From Amoebophrya sp. A120 (Eukaryota; Sar; Dinophyceae; Syndiniales; Amoebophryaceae), in NCBI GenBank assembly GCA_905178155.1, contig CAJINV010000006.1:502398-566397 (forward strand): a DNA stretch of 64,000 nucleotides, read 5' to 3'. The notes beneath the pieces were generated by a model that was not told where the DNA came from, did not search any database, and was given only the letters and a program-made list of their open reading frames with translations. Below are positions 10,501 to 20,119 of the stretch, piece by piece. The translations under genes and the position numbers were made by a program. Every line of letters starts with the position of its first letter. Position 1 is the stretch's first letter.

Positions 10501-12138
10501 AAAAGCATAAGCATCGTACTACTAGTATAAATTGCATTACAAATTCGCTTAGCATATGCAAATAAAATTTGTAATGCGGATAAACGCAATTTAAGTACGA
10601 GTATTCGATACTTTTGCAGTTCATATTGGTTTCTCAAAATCTGCTCCCGAAATTCGTCCAGGGTCTCGGGAAAAAGGTTGGTCGGGTGGGTTAAGGGCAC
10701 GAAGCTGAACGGCTCGCCGGTCATGGTTAAAATCTTCAGCATCTTGTGCTCGGGGGTGGTCGGAACTAACGTGAACTTAAATGTGTGGTTTACCACGGTC
10801 AACGTCGGGTGGGGTTTGTAGCAGTACTGCTTGTAGAGCTGCTTCTGCATTAGCGCCTCCTGAAACACGTGCTTCCCATTTTCTTCCTCTTTCAATATCC
10901 GCGTGTAGAGGTGGTTCAAGACCGGGTAGAGCAAGTCGTCTTTCATCAAATACGACCCGTACTGCGTGAATTCCCTGGGTAACAAAACCGGTGCCTGCAG
11001 CGCGTAGTTGACGGGCACTTTAAATTGCTGTAACAACTGCATCACCGTGACGGGCGGGTCGTCTAGCGCGATTAACGGCCAGTGCTTCTGCAAAGTGAAG
11101 CCAAACGGTGTCTGCACCGTGATCGCCAACATATTGTCGACGCGGTTCTTGATTTTATGGTTACAATCAAGTTTCGAGATTATGTAATTTGAAGCCGCAC
11201 TGCTTGCTGTATTTCCTTGCAGCATCGTTGTTGTGTCGTTTCCTGCTTCGGTCCGTGTTGGTTTTTGCAATTTCACGCAGGCGCCGCGCTTGAACGGAAT
11301 CCGAGAAGCGTTTTTTCCGCGATAAAATAAGGGACCATTATGCGGTGGCTGCTGCGGTTGCTGTGAAGAAGTAGAGGGCATTTGTGGTTCCTGGTCATAA
11401 TGAACAACATGATGATGCGCCGCAGAAGCGGTATCTACCTCGCGGCTACTGCGTGTGGTGGTCGTCGCATGTGAATTATGTGGCGCGGCTGTGCTTGCTG
11501 AGGTCCTCGCGTGGGAGGTAGAAGTCTCCTGCTGTGATGACTGCGGCTGAGCGGCACCATTGCGGCCCCGTGCAGCAGCTTCAGAAGCTCTACTACCGTG
11601 CTGTCTACCTCCCTTTCCTTTCCCTTTCCCTTTACCAGTTCGCGGCCGGCGATGGAAAAAATGTTGCCCCGCGCCCTGGTTGTTCGCCGAACCTGCTGCA
11701 TTATGCGCAGTACGACGACCGTCGCTGCTTCCAATTCCATACACCGGTGTTATAATTTCGGAGCCAACGAGGAAAATCCACCAGCCCAGGAACGCGAGAA
11801 GGAGGTCGAGGCCGCCACACCGGGTCTATGCATTGCAAATATCCCTGGATGTCTGGAAACTTGTGATGCTGGTTGGCGAATCCTGAGGACGCCACAAGTG
11901 ACGGCTCAGCATGACAAGTTTCTGATCTATGCTAGGTGTTGCGTCTTCTGCATGACAAACTGTAATTCGGCATGACAGAAAAGTGCGGCTTTTATTGGGT
12001 AGCGAGCATCACAGACTTCGGGGTCATGCTAGCAGAGCATGACAGGCCTTCCATTCGTCCAGACCCAGACATTTTTGCAATCCATAAGGTCTTCTTGTTT
12101 CCCAGTGCAGCTGCAGGGCGTACCAGCGACATCAGCAT
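4520..12138 (-). CDS. Large membrane-anchored protein of unknown function, 1457 aa, nine introners
   Basis: Exon intervals from the start are 12138-12087, 11826-10626, 10490-10433, 10177-9844, 8536-7872, 7603-7544, 7271-6768, 6612-6553, 6268-4896 and 4631-4520. The spliced length is 4374 nt, in frame throughout, ending in TGA. The start at 12138 (MLMSLVRPAAALGNKK) is chosen because an in-frame TAA lies just upstream. The first intron falls before a single membrane segment at about residues 18-43 (GGLDLLLAFLGWWIFLVGSE), followed by a basic GKGKGKGKGG patch and a long Ser/Thr/His/Gln-rich region. Two globular-looking parts follow: one around LLPREFTQYGSYLMKDDLLY, and one with many aromatic residues around AHYFHIRSHNKFHFEFAFDY. 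I do not recognise the family. It may be a type II or signal-anchored protein of an internal membrane or the surface (inference). Confidence 0.75.
4632..4895. mobile_element. Introner family A (beta, reverse)
   Basis: Terminal inverted repeats TATGCATCGCAAATGTGTCTGG and its match flank a 264-bp element; ATTCC is repeated on both sides. It is the last intron of the 1457-aa gene. Removal joins EEE to YYSNETQ in frame. Confidence 0.9.
6269..6552. mobile_element. Introner family A (epsilon), decayed flanks
   Basis: The left end is TATACATTGCAAATAAGTC and the right end is ATATTCGCAATGCATA. The flanks ACACT and AAACC no longer match, so this is probably an old copy. Five-base collapse still gives EVTEV-LLKNDLL in frame. 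Confidence 0.8.
6613..6767. mobile_element. Introner family E
   Basis: A short 155-bp element with ends TATGAACTGCAAAAGCATCG and CGATGCTTTTCC..TTTCATA. Flanks are GAGGG and GAGAG. Removal joins KKSISL to ISAAIWN. Confidence 0.85.
7272..7543. mobile_element. Introner family A (epsilon)
   Basis: CTGTG is repeated exactly on both sides of a 272-bp element. Its ends have diverged from the family consensus (CTTGGGTCTGCTGG, TTCGATA). Removal keeps ADEHS-TRNRLKA in frame. Confidence 0.88.
7604..7871. mobile_element. Introner family A (beta, forward)
   Basis: TCGTT is repeated on both sides of a 268-bp element. The interior resembles the copies at 36890 and 52203. Removal joins FTPQRT to SEETQIS. 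Confidence 0.92.
8537..9843. mobile_element. Very long introner family F1 (1307 bp)
   Basis: The ends match F1 elements (TATCGACAAAGAAAAAAACTG on the left; CTTTCTTCTCTTGCATA on the right), with flanks TTAAG and TTAGG. The interior is six times longer than other F copies and mostly lacks the usual CATGACA motifs, so a second sequence is probably nested inside. No ORF in it looks real. Removal joins NQRLL to TAKDFNS in frame. Confidence 0.75.
10178..10432. mobile_element. Introner family A (delta)
   Basis: CCATC is repeated on both sides of a 255-bp element with near-perfect inverted ends. Removal joins EEEDG to GISAGF in frame. Confidence 0.93.
10491..10625. mobile_element. Introner family E, the shortest copy
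   Basis: A 135-bp element with TTGGT on both sides and ends TATGCAGTGCAAAAG and CTTTTGCAGTTCATA. Removal joins EQILRNQ to IAFAKAI. Confidence 0.9.
11827..12086. mobile_element. Introner family A (gamma)
   Basis: Flanks are GGGTC and AGGTC. The two ends are of different subtype: the left reads TCCCTGGATGTCTGG, the right CCAGACCCAGACATTTTT. It is the first intron of the gene and lies just before the membrane segment. It resembles the copy at 56437. Confidence 0.88.
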
Positions 12139-14560
12139 GATCGTTTAATGTCCTTTCGGTTTCGGTTTCGCCCGCGCTGCGCTGGAAATTATAACACGTT
12201 CGTTGCTCTGTTGTTGGCAGAAGATGCAGAAGGCAGAAGCGCTTGGTGTGGTTCTGCTCGAGCAGGTGGTCCACACTTATTTCATCTAGTGTAAAGTTGA
12301 AGTTTTGTAGTTGTTATATCGTAAAAATCTTATGCAGGGAAGTTGTTCTTGCGTCGATCGTTCGTTTGTTTCAATAACTTGTCAAAATTTTTACGTCTGT
12401 AGTTGCATTTGTCTGATTGCACGGTCAGCCGGAGACAGAGTTTGACCTAACAAACTTTTTCTGCAGCATAATTCTCGTGCCTGATAAGAAGTAGTGTCCT
12501 CGAACAAATTTGTTTGAGAAAAATCCCGTCACCTGTAGGAGATTCCTATTCCAGCATGCGCAGGTTCCATAATATTGCCCCTTCCTTCTACGCAAAAAAT
12601 CAATACCATTTAACTATTGCATTTGCGGATAGAGTTCCTAGTTGTACTGCTCCTGCTGGTGTTAGAAAGAAATAGTAAAACGTAGCATAGTCCAATACTC
12701 CCGAACTGGTTACTATCAATCGATAAAAAAAACCGTACGAGTGCTTGATATCATGAGTGCGCGAAATAATTCTTCGTAGCTGTTTACTCTACTACGAGAC
12801 GAACGATAATTCCGTTTTTTTACTATTGCCGTGACACGTACCTGTCACTTGCCGATTGCGCTGCGCTAGCTGCTGCTGCAACCCTCTCTTCCTGAAGATC
12901 CATCGGACAAACAGAAACAGAAACAGATTCAAATAGAAATAGTCTTTGCATTTAGGCAAATAAACCAATACCTCTGATGTGACACACACAGGCTGTCGAT
13001 CTTCACGCTTTTCATGAAAAATATAGTACAGCTTGTGGTGCTATACAGAGTTCTTCAACGGCATTGAGTTTGGTTGAATTCCAATAGGGTAATTCTTGAA
13101 AATCTTTTACTTAAAAAGTGGTGGTCAGAGAGCACTTGAAATTTACCTTTTATAAAAGTCTCTATCGCTTCTCCAAACGAGAGTAGGACTTTTGCTTTTC
13201 ACAATAGTTCCTGAAATAGTTTTTTTTCACAGCGTATTTGTATTATCGTGCTTCTTGTAGCATGACAACATACGAACCTTCTGCATAGCGTACAGGACGT
13301 ACGGACAAAAAAAGTCCACCGCTCTACTTCGTTACAACCACTGCACAACTGAGATCTTCCGAAACAGCACGAGCGGAGAGTGTGGTCACACCTGCGTGTA
13401 CTAAACAAAGGTGTCGTTTGTAGATAGATCTCTTTCCAAAAGTTGTACAGGAACGTCTGCAATCAGCCGGTTCACCAACATGAAGATCTTACTTCTGCGA
13501 GTAATTGTTCAATGCGAAAACAACACACGACTGAGGTGATGATCTCTTGCTTCTTCGCTTGTCGCCGCCACTGACGATAAAATAGATCCTGCTCGTGCGG
13601 CGACGACTGAAACAGGTAATAAATAGACCCTGCTGCATCAGTCTATTCATTAGTGGTTCTTCACAAAAATGATGCTGACATCTGTAGCTCCATTGCGAGC
13701 CACTTGCGATGCTAAAATTATGGGCTAGACTTGGACTTTCACTTTCCTCGTTTCGATCGGAAAAAAAAAATCAACATCAAAAACGACAAAGAGATCTCCT
13801 CATGTGTAGTTCTGTTTGCAATGCAAACGCCAGTACAGATAGAGCTTCTTACGTGTTTTGGATCTCCGCGTAGATGAACTGTTGATGATGAACATCAGCA
13901 GATCAGACCCATCTTCATGCTCGCGAAATATTAAAATCATGTCCTACTGTCTAACCACAGGACGGATAATTTCATCTGAACAGCAGTACTACCCTCTGGT
14001 CGTCGTCGTGACATGGAGAGCATTTGCTCTTTCCTGTTACAGTCTACTACTTCCAGTCGTGGTCCTACACGACAGAAGTTTTTTCGCTTTCCTCGCCCCC
14101 ACAAGAAATCGAAATCTGTGTGGCGTTAAACAAAAATGTTCGACTGTGGTGGTAAACAAGATTTTGTTTTCTTGTTCACCACTGCTGTTCGACAGGGAGG
14201 TGCTGATCGATAAGTCAACAAGGTCCACCCCACGTTCCGCATAAAAACTTTCGCTAGCACAATGATTGGAATTATGGGACCTCCTGTCACGCGACAACAA
14301 TGCCGGTGGTCTTCATGAAATCCATGTGACTAGTACCATCGTTTTATAGCTATTTAGACAATTGTTGAAGTAGATGAGAAGTATGATTTGAGGATGGTAC
14401 TAGCCGGGGCAAAATTGTAGATACAACCTCTTATCAAAGCATACACTGCCTTCTCCCTGAATTCTTGTAAACCTGCGCGACTAAATAGTAGTACAATTCG
14501 GATATTTATAGGCTCTCGGAAATTCATGTGAGAATCCATGTCTGAAAAAAAAAAATTCGC
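12139..14560. other. Intergenic region upstream of the 1457-aa gene
   Basis: AT-rich. Scattered frames of up to about 130 codons on both strands have no protein-like composition. No introner ends or repeats stand out. It presumably contains the promoter of the gene starting at 12138, but no motif can be named. Confidence 0.6.
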
Positions 14561-14847
14561 AAATTTCGAAACCCTCTGCGAATCTCATAACACGCGCCCA
14601 AAACCCAGCCCCGGCGAACCCCATTATGGTACCAAAGTCAACAAGGCCCCGAAAAGGGGGCTTCTAGAACTCTGAAAGATGCGCGCCGCTTTTCTTCCAG
14701 AACTCTGGAGCTTCTCTGTTGTGGACTTCGAACAAGCCGGCCCCCGATCCGGAGCCGGGTGATCCCCGAATGCCGGGGTTGGCTCCGCTGCCTAGTCCAT
14801 GAGGTGCCCACCACGGCTTTGAGGTTCCGAAGCCAACAAATTCGACG

Positions 14848-14914
14848 CACTTGAATTTCTCAGGCTCTGAAAGAAAAACGCCTTTTTTCTTTCAGAGCCT
14901 GAGAAATTCAAGTG
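14848..14914. repeat. Perfect 31-bp inverted repeat (hairpin)
   Basis: The arms at 14848-14878 and 14884-14914 are exact reverse complements separated by five bases. The arm core is CAGGCTCTGAAAGAAAAA. It could form a strong hairpin in DNA or RNA. It is not placed directly behind any modelled gene. Confidence 0.85.
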
Positions 14915-15489
14915 TGTCGACTTCGAACAAGCCGGCCCCCGGTCCGGAGCCGGGTGATCCCCGAATGCCGGAGCTGGCTCCCTTGTCTATTGCGCTGAGT
15001 GGGCGACGGAGCTCCGAAGCTTCTGAAACCAAGAAGTTCCGGAGCGCTGGGTTTCCAAGATCGGACCCGCAGAAGGCAGCTCGCCCTGAAGGCGAGTCGC
15101 CTCATGGGGATTTGACTCGACAACACAATCCGAAACATTGGCGAGAGACGTTCGGCAGAAAAGGAGCAAATTTCTGAGCAGTGAATTTCTGGAATTCAGA
15201 AAGAAGCGAGCCCGCTTTCTTTCAGAACTCTGGGAAATTCATGTGCGAGACCAAGTGCGTAAATTTAAAGTTCTCGGCTGAGACTCCTCGAAAAGAGTCC
15301 CCAGAAGGACCCTTTTTTTCGCTTCCCCCGATGGCAATAAATTCAAGTGCGTAAATTTAAAAGACTCCTTCGAAGGAGTCCTTGCAAGGAGTCCCCGCCT
15401 GGACTCATTGCAAGGTGTAGCCGGAAGAGTCGAACGCAAATCCAAAACGAAAACGATTCATCCCCAACAATTTGCACTAGCACCAGCAG

Positions 15490-15765
15490 ATGCCCCAACT
15501 ACCTCCTCCCCCAACCCCCGCTACCTCCCCTGGAGCCCGAGCCTTCTCCTTCCCAACCCAGACCACCTCCTCTACAAGTTCAGCCGCCTCCTCCCTGAGC
15601 CAGGTCTTCTCCTGTGGGCCCCGGCCAACTTCACGCGGAGCCCAGACCACTTCTTCCACAGCCTAAGCGCCCTCATTCGGAGCCCGGACCCCCTCCTTCC
15701 AAACCTACGCCACATTTTTCGGAACCCAGGCGACCCTCGTCCCAACCCGGAAACGGCCCCTGCCC
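15490..15765. repeat. Degenerate 42-bp tandem array, about six units
   Basis: The plus strand reads as consecutive 14-residue units such as DHLLYKFSRLLPEP, GLLLWAPANFTRSP, DHFFHSLSALIRSP and DPLLPNLRHIFRNP. Each carries a proline-ending core, which gives the 42-bp period. The array is open on both strands, so whether either strand is translated is unclear. Confidence 0.65.
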
Positions 15766-16060
15766 TCCCGCTGCTTTCTTCTAAATTGCCAGAGCCGAGG
15801 CGCTTCAGCTTTGAAGGCAAAACCCATCGCCCCCTTCTGAGCTGAGCCCGCCCAACCCTTGCAGACCTACCTGCCCCAGAGGCCGAAGCTGGAGGAGCCT
15901 GGCTATGCTGGTAGCCACGTGGGGCCGTGTCATTTGTCTCTCCTCGAGCCACCTCGCAGTCGGGGGCGGGTTATACAAAAATGGCCTGAGTTGAGGCGCC
16001 TCACTTCACGAAGGGCAACCAGCTTGCCGAACTGAGGCGAAGGAGCTCAGCTTTGTTGGC

Positions 16061-16497
16061 ATTGCTTGTCCAGGGCCCCGAGTGCGCGACTAAATAGTAG
16101 TACATCGGTAAAATGTAAATTCGGATATTGCAGTGATTGGAACAAGACACAGAAAGGGATAAGAAAGTTAAGTCATCTAGAACATAAAAATACTTGACTT
16201 GTTTAGTAGTGAGAAACCAAAATGCTACTGCATCATGGCACCGAGAATAAAATAGCAGCAGCCCAAAGATTTTCATAATTGCAGACCAAGAACAAATAAT
16301 TGCTGACTACAAAGAACAACTTGCAAGCCCTGCTAGATTTATGCATGCAAGACCTGCTCGATTTATGCAACGAAAGAAAAACAATAGATAACCATAGCGG
16401 CAACATCAAATAGCACCATTCTACTGCACAGTGTCAAACGGCACACGCTGCTAGGTGGGCCGGAGCCGAAACCTCGTAGCCTCCTCCGTAATTAGAT
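16061..16497. other. Short intergenic region behind the 332-aa gene
   Basis: Nothing recognisable apart from a local direct repeat of TTTATGCA near 16340-16370. It is likely the 3' untranslated region of the gene ending at 16498. Confidence 0.55.
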
Positions 16498-18059
16498 TCA
16501 GTACAGAAACATCACCGGCTCTGGATTGTAGGGCCACGTGCACACCCACTCTGAAAAGCACTCAGCTATAGCTTTTCTGGATCCAACATCCTTGCCGCGG
16601 TCAACACAGGCCTTAAAGTAAGTATCCTGTTCCCACCTCATTCGCCAATCTCGCCAAGCCGGGTTTAGCCGCTTCCCGCGGTCTCGCGCACACTCCTCCG
16701 CTGCGTCAACAGTAGGCAAGTTATGAAACTTGTGCGGATGTTTCAAACTCACACGCGGAGTCGAACCAATCATCTTGGGCTCGTGGTTGTAGGCGACCCA
16801 GACCTGATACCGGTCGCCCCAATGCTTGTACCGAGGGCCTGCGAAGTCAGGGCCGGCGTCGGTCACTTCTTTCATTTCTTCTGCCCACTTTTCTCGCCAT
16901 GCTCGCCACTTTGGATTTAGTCGCTTTGCGTTTTCCCGCGTGTATTTCTGTGCCAGCTCGAGAGTAGGCAGCTCATCATACGTGTGCGGATGGTTCTCAG
17001 ACACCATAAAGCGATGCATCTGCGGCTCCGGGTTCTTGCGCACCCAGGAATGATAGCGGTTAGCAGCAGGTTGAATGAAAATGATGCCGGGGCCAGCGGA
17101 AATGTTATCGCCCACCTCGGTGGTTCCTTCTTCAACCTGACTCCACTCCTTTCGCCACTGGCGCCACTTTCTCTTCAAACGCAATCCGTTAGCCCGCGCG
17201 TGCTCCTCTGCCTGCGTGAGTGTGGGCAACTCATTGTAATTGTGCTGCGGCTCACTCACTGACAGATTATCCGCCGATTGGGTGCTGGTGCTGGGCCTGG
17301 GGGAATTGGCTTTTTTATTTTTATATGATCCGCCTAGTACAACCGGCTCCTTCCCCTCAAGCTGAGCGCTGTTCGAGGAAATCAAATGCAAAAATGTCTG
17401 GGTCTGGAAGAGTGCAGACTTGTCATGCATATTTTCCATGCCCCATGAGGTCTGGAATGCACGACCTAGCATGACAGACTCGGTGAGAGTTTTATCATGC
17501 CAATCCTGCATGAGAAACTCCCTCCAAAGTTGGTCGAAAGTGGACAGCTTTTGGCACTCGCGCAACACAGATTTCTGCATGTTTCGGATTTAGCATGACA
17601 AGTTGCAATCTTCCAGACATCCAGGGATTTTTGCAACCCATAGAGGACTTCTCTCGGCAAATAAACGTGGTCTCCGCCTGCTCCACTTGGCACCCCAATG
17701 CGCCGGCTATCCCGAATAAAATAAACGTCCCCACCTCATAGTTGTAATGCAAATCGACATGCTGAAAATGTTTCTCATGCGGAGCTCCATGAGAGCCGTT
17801 CTTCCCTAGTCGTGTTTCGGATTTTGTCATGCTCCAAGAAGCGCGATGCGCTAGATCTGTGACGCTTCTGACAACTAGCTAAACAGGATAAAACTACTGG
17901 GCCAAGCTTGTCATGCGCAACGACCAAAGCTGGTGCATTTGTCTAGCAGATTCCGCATGTTGACTCTGGGCGGGTGGGGACGTTTTTACTCAGGATACCG
18001 GCGGGCAGAAGAGTAACATCCTCTTCGCTTTTCTCTACCAAGATGCCCTCCATCGACAT
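16498..18059 (-). CDS. Protein with three tryptophan-rich repeats, 332 aa
   Basis: Exon intervals are 18059-17998, 17707-17643 and 17379-16498; the spliced length is 999 nt, ending in TAG. The start is the first of two in-frame ATGs (18059 and 18053), but the frame stays open upstream, so the start is uncertain. After a Ser-rich linker the protein has three related units of about 80-90 residues. Each opens with a short motif (NELPTL, DELPTL, HNLPTV), continues through an Ala/Arg helix into WRQWRKEW, WRAWREKW or WRDWRMRW, and ends in W..(N)PEP.M. The conserved Trp-Arg pattern suggests a repeated helical binding module. I do not know the family. No membrane segment or signal peptide is visible. 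All three units lie in one exon. Confidence 0.75.
17380..17642. mobile_element. Introner family A (beta, reverse)
   Basis: GAGGA is repeated on both sides of a 263-bp element. The left end is the GTCTGGGTCTGG type; the right end is the CATCCAGGGATTTT type. Removal joins CREKSS to NSAQLEG. Confidence 0.92.
17708..17997. mobile_element. Introner family B (reverse)
   Basis: CCGGC flanks both sides of a 290-bp element with ends TATCCCGAAT..CGTCCCCACC and GGTGGGGACGTTTTTACTC. Removal joins LLPAG to ALGCQVE. Confidence 0.9.
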
Positions 18060-19130
18060 CGATTGGTAATTGGCTCCTGAACGTCTACGACAATGTCGAT
18101 GGTCCGAGGTTTTTAAAAGGTTGATGATGTTGAGGCAGTTGTACTACCTATGTACAGTTCTCAGACGAGTCGAAGAAAAGTAGTAGCTGTACTGGCGTAT
18201 TAACTAGTGCTAGATGATGATGATGATGATGATGATGTCACCCAGTAAAGGGTTTTTTTGAGTTGTAAGTAGTGGAATTGCAAATACGTAGTCGAAAACA
18301 ACTACGAAAGCGTTGTGTGACTGAGAAAAAAGCAATTTGGACTTGCTCAACTATGCTCCAAAAGGAGGGAAAATTATCCGAATAGTGGATTGCGCCACTT
18401 ACGCGCGCCGCTTGCGCAAAATTTTTGGGGCTCGGAACAAACCAGCACCTGGGAGGGCGTAGTATTGGCACGGAGCAGGGATTGAAATGGTTAAACGACA
18501 GGAAAATACTACAAGCGCCCAATTCTTCTGCGTCAAAAGTTCAAAACACCGACTCCGACTCCGAGGCAGCCTCACTACGATGACTTAGTTGCTACAATAG
18601 ATACCACACAATATTCACCGATAAAGATCACGCTAACTGTCCGAACCTGGTGCAACACAAACATCCCGGGACCGGTTTTCTTCTATCGCTTGCTGCAATC
18701 AAATCAAAACCGACAATAAGAATGATATCAAATCAAAACCGATATTACATCTACGTGCTCGTGCGGTTCCGGTTGCATGTGACGCGTAAAGGTATTCAAA
18801 CAGTCTATGTGAAGAGTGGATCACAAACTGTTGCTGACGTGTGTAGTAAGTTGCGACGAGAACGTTGAGTTTGGCTTGATTGGGACGTTTTTCGTTTCGA
18901 TCGAAAAAAAATGCCGTCATGTGTTCACATGTTTCCAGTCGTTCTGCACGGCAGGTTTTTGATTTTGTTGCTACATATAAGTACTTACATCAAGTTCTGG
19001 TGCCGCGCCGCGCGGCCTGTTCCCGCGCTGCACTTCATCTCCTGCAAGACGACTTGGTTCATCTTAGTGGTGCTTGAAACTACAAGCAGCTTGTTTGTCC
19101 AGGGTTGGGTTCGACACGCGTACGATTTTT
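18060..19130. other. Intergenic region with a (GAT)n run
   Basis: Contains a short GAT microsatellite at 18213-18237. No other repeat, gene or introner is visible. It separates the 332-aa gene from the TMEM14-family gene. Confidence 0.6.
18213..18237. repeat. GAT trinucleotide microsatellite
   Basis: Eight consecutive GAT units lie in non-coding sequence upstream of the 332-aa gene. Confidence 0.9.
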
Positions 19131-19634
19131 CTACTTTTTCTTCTTCCCTTCATGTGGAGGTTCCTCATCATCCGAACCTTTTTTCCCCTCAAATCTACTC
19201 ACCCCAGTGACAAAAGCTTCCGAAGATAAATACACGAAATACAAGTACACTAAGCAGCTAAATCCGCAAATAAACGTCATCGGAATCGCCGGGACGATTT
19301 TTTTCGGGTTTTTCCAGTACCGCTTTAGGAAAAAACCGGCCAAGATAACCGACAGCGCCGCTAACAACGCAGATCCGTTCCTCATATTGTTCGTGTTCAC
19401 CACGGCGGTGCGAAAAAAGAAGTAACTCGTCCCCTCAATGAGTCCCGCGGTCAAAGCGCCGGCGAGGAGGGAGATGTAGGAGTTTTGCACCGTGTACCCA
19501 ATCGCACCGCCGAGGAGGAACAGCGCGGCGTAAACGGAGGAGTAACGCACCAGCGGGTTGCCAACCGGCTCGTCTGGCTGGTCGTCATCTTTATTCCCAC
19601 TCGCTGGTGGTCGTGTAGCTGTTGTGGAGGACAT
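19131..19634 (-). CDS. TMEM14-family small membrane protein, 167 aa
   Basis: A single-exon gene with an ATG at 19634. After about 25 disordered acidic residues come four hydrophobic segments: YAALFLLGGAIGYTVQNSY, ISLLAGALTAGLIEGTSYFF, a third around SALLAALSVILAGFF, and a fourth around PAIPMTFICGFSCLVYLYF. The GGAIGY...S..SLLAG pattern and the four-helix layout match the TMEM14/UPF0136 family. Members are small membrane proteins, some mitochondrial and linked to haem metabolism or fatty-acid export; which role applies here cannot be told. The tail after the last helix is charged and ends in a lysine run (GKKKK), possibly a retrieval or retention signal. The gene has no introner although its neighbours are full of them. 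Confidence 0.88.
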   Translation of the reverse strand: MSSTTATRPPASGNKDDDQPDEPVGNPLVRYSSVYAALFLLGGAIGYTVQNSYISLLAGALTAGLIEGTSYFFFRTAVVNTNNMRNGSALLAALSVILAGFFLKRYWKNPKKIVPAIPMTFICGFSCLVYLYFVYLSSEAFVTGVSRFEGKKGSDDEEPPHEGKKKK

Positions 19635-19689
19635 GATTGGGCTATCGAATTTGCTAACCTTCCTACGCGCCTTTATTATTCTGCGGAGA

Positions 19690-20119
19690 TGAAGCGGCCT
19701 CGCATGATTTCTACTTTTTGCTTTTCTTTACTGCAGCGGACATCACCCGGAACGCCTTGCGCCAGCGACTGAAATCAAAGAAACCTGTAAACCAGAAGAG
19801 AACTTCGGCAGGTGATAGAACGAAGACAAAGTAGATCGTCGAAAAGCTCCAAAAAGACAGGAGGCACCTGGATCTGAAAAAAGACAGAAGACCATCGAAT
19901 GACAGAATACAACTGGATCTGGAACACGGTACCGCTTTCGATATTTCCATAGAACCACGTCGCCATCGACGTGCCATGGATGACTGGGTAGTTTCAAAAC
20001 ATTTTTTTCACCTGATTCACCTGATAGATTCTTGCGTTGAGAAAAAATCGTTCACTTGCACGACCAGCAACCACGGCAGGACATAGGTCTCCACCAGCGA
20101 GCATGTATTAAGCACCTAT
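19690..20119 (-). other. Unresolved coding-looking stretch with hydrophobic segments
   Basis: Between two intronless genes, several minus-strand frames look protein-like but do not form one ORF. Examples are LVETYVLPWLLVVQVNDFF near 20070, DGDVVLWKYRKRYRVPDP near 19940, and a membrane-like piece ending FTGFFDFSRWRKAFRVM before a stop at 19711. CAGATCCAG is repeated about 45 bp apart at 19870-19925, as expected of a short repeat-flanked intron. It may be a small spliced membrane-protein gene or additional exons of the 494-aa gene just upstream. No exon model held up, so none is given. Confidence 0.35.

Larger units (their letters stand above)
14600..16060. repeat. GC-rich region of direct repeats, hairpins and a 42-bp tandem array
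   Basis: A 53-bp sequence at 14724-14776 recurs at 14919-14971 with one mismatch. Between them lies a perfect 31-bp inverted repeat (14848-14878 and 14884-14914, 5-nt loop). Further right are an 18-bp palindrome at 15363-15380 and a degenerate 42-bp tandem array. The block has no introner and no convincing gene. Its composition is unlike the flanking AT-rich DNA. Confidence 0.75.

Noticed and set aside
15408-15845. Proline-rich plus-strand ORF as a gene
   Set aside because: It is the translation of a degenerate 42-bp tandem repeat that is open on both strands; there is no start context or conserved domain.
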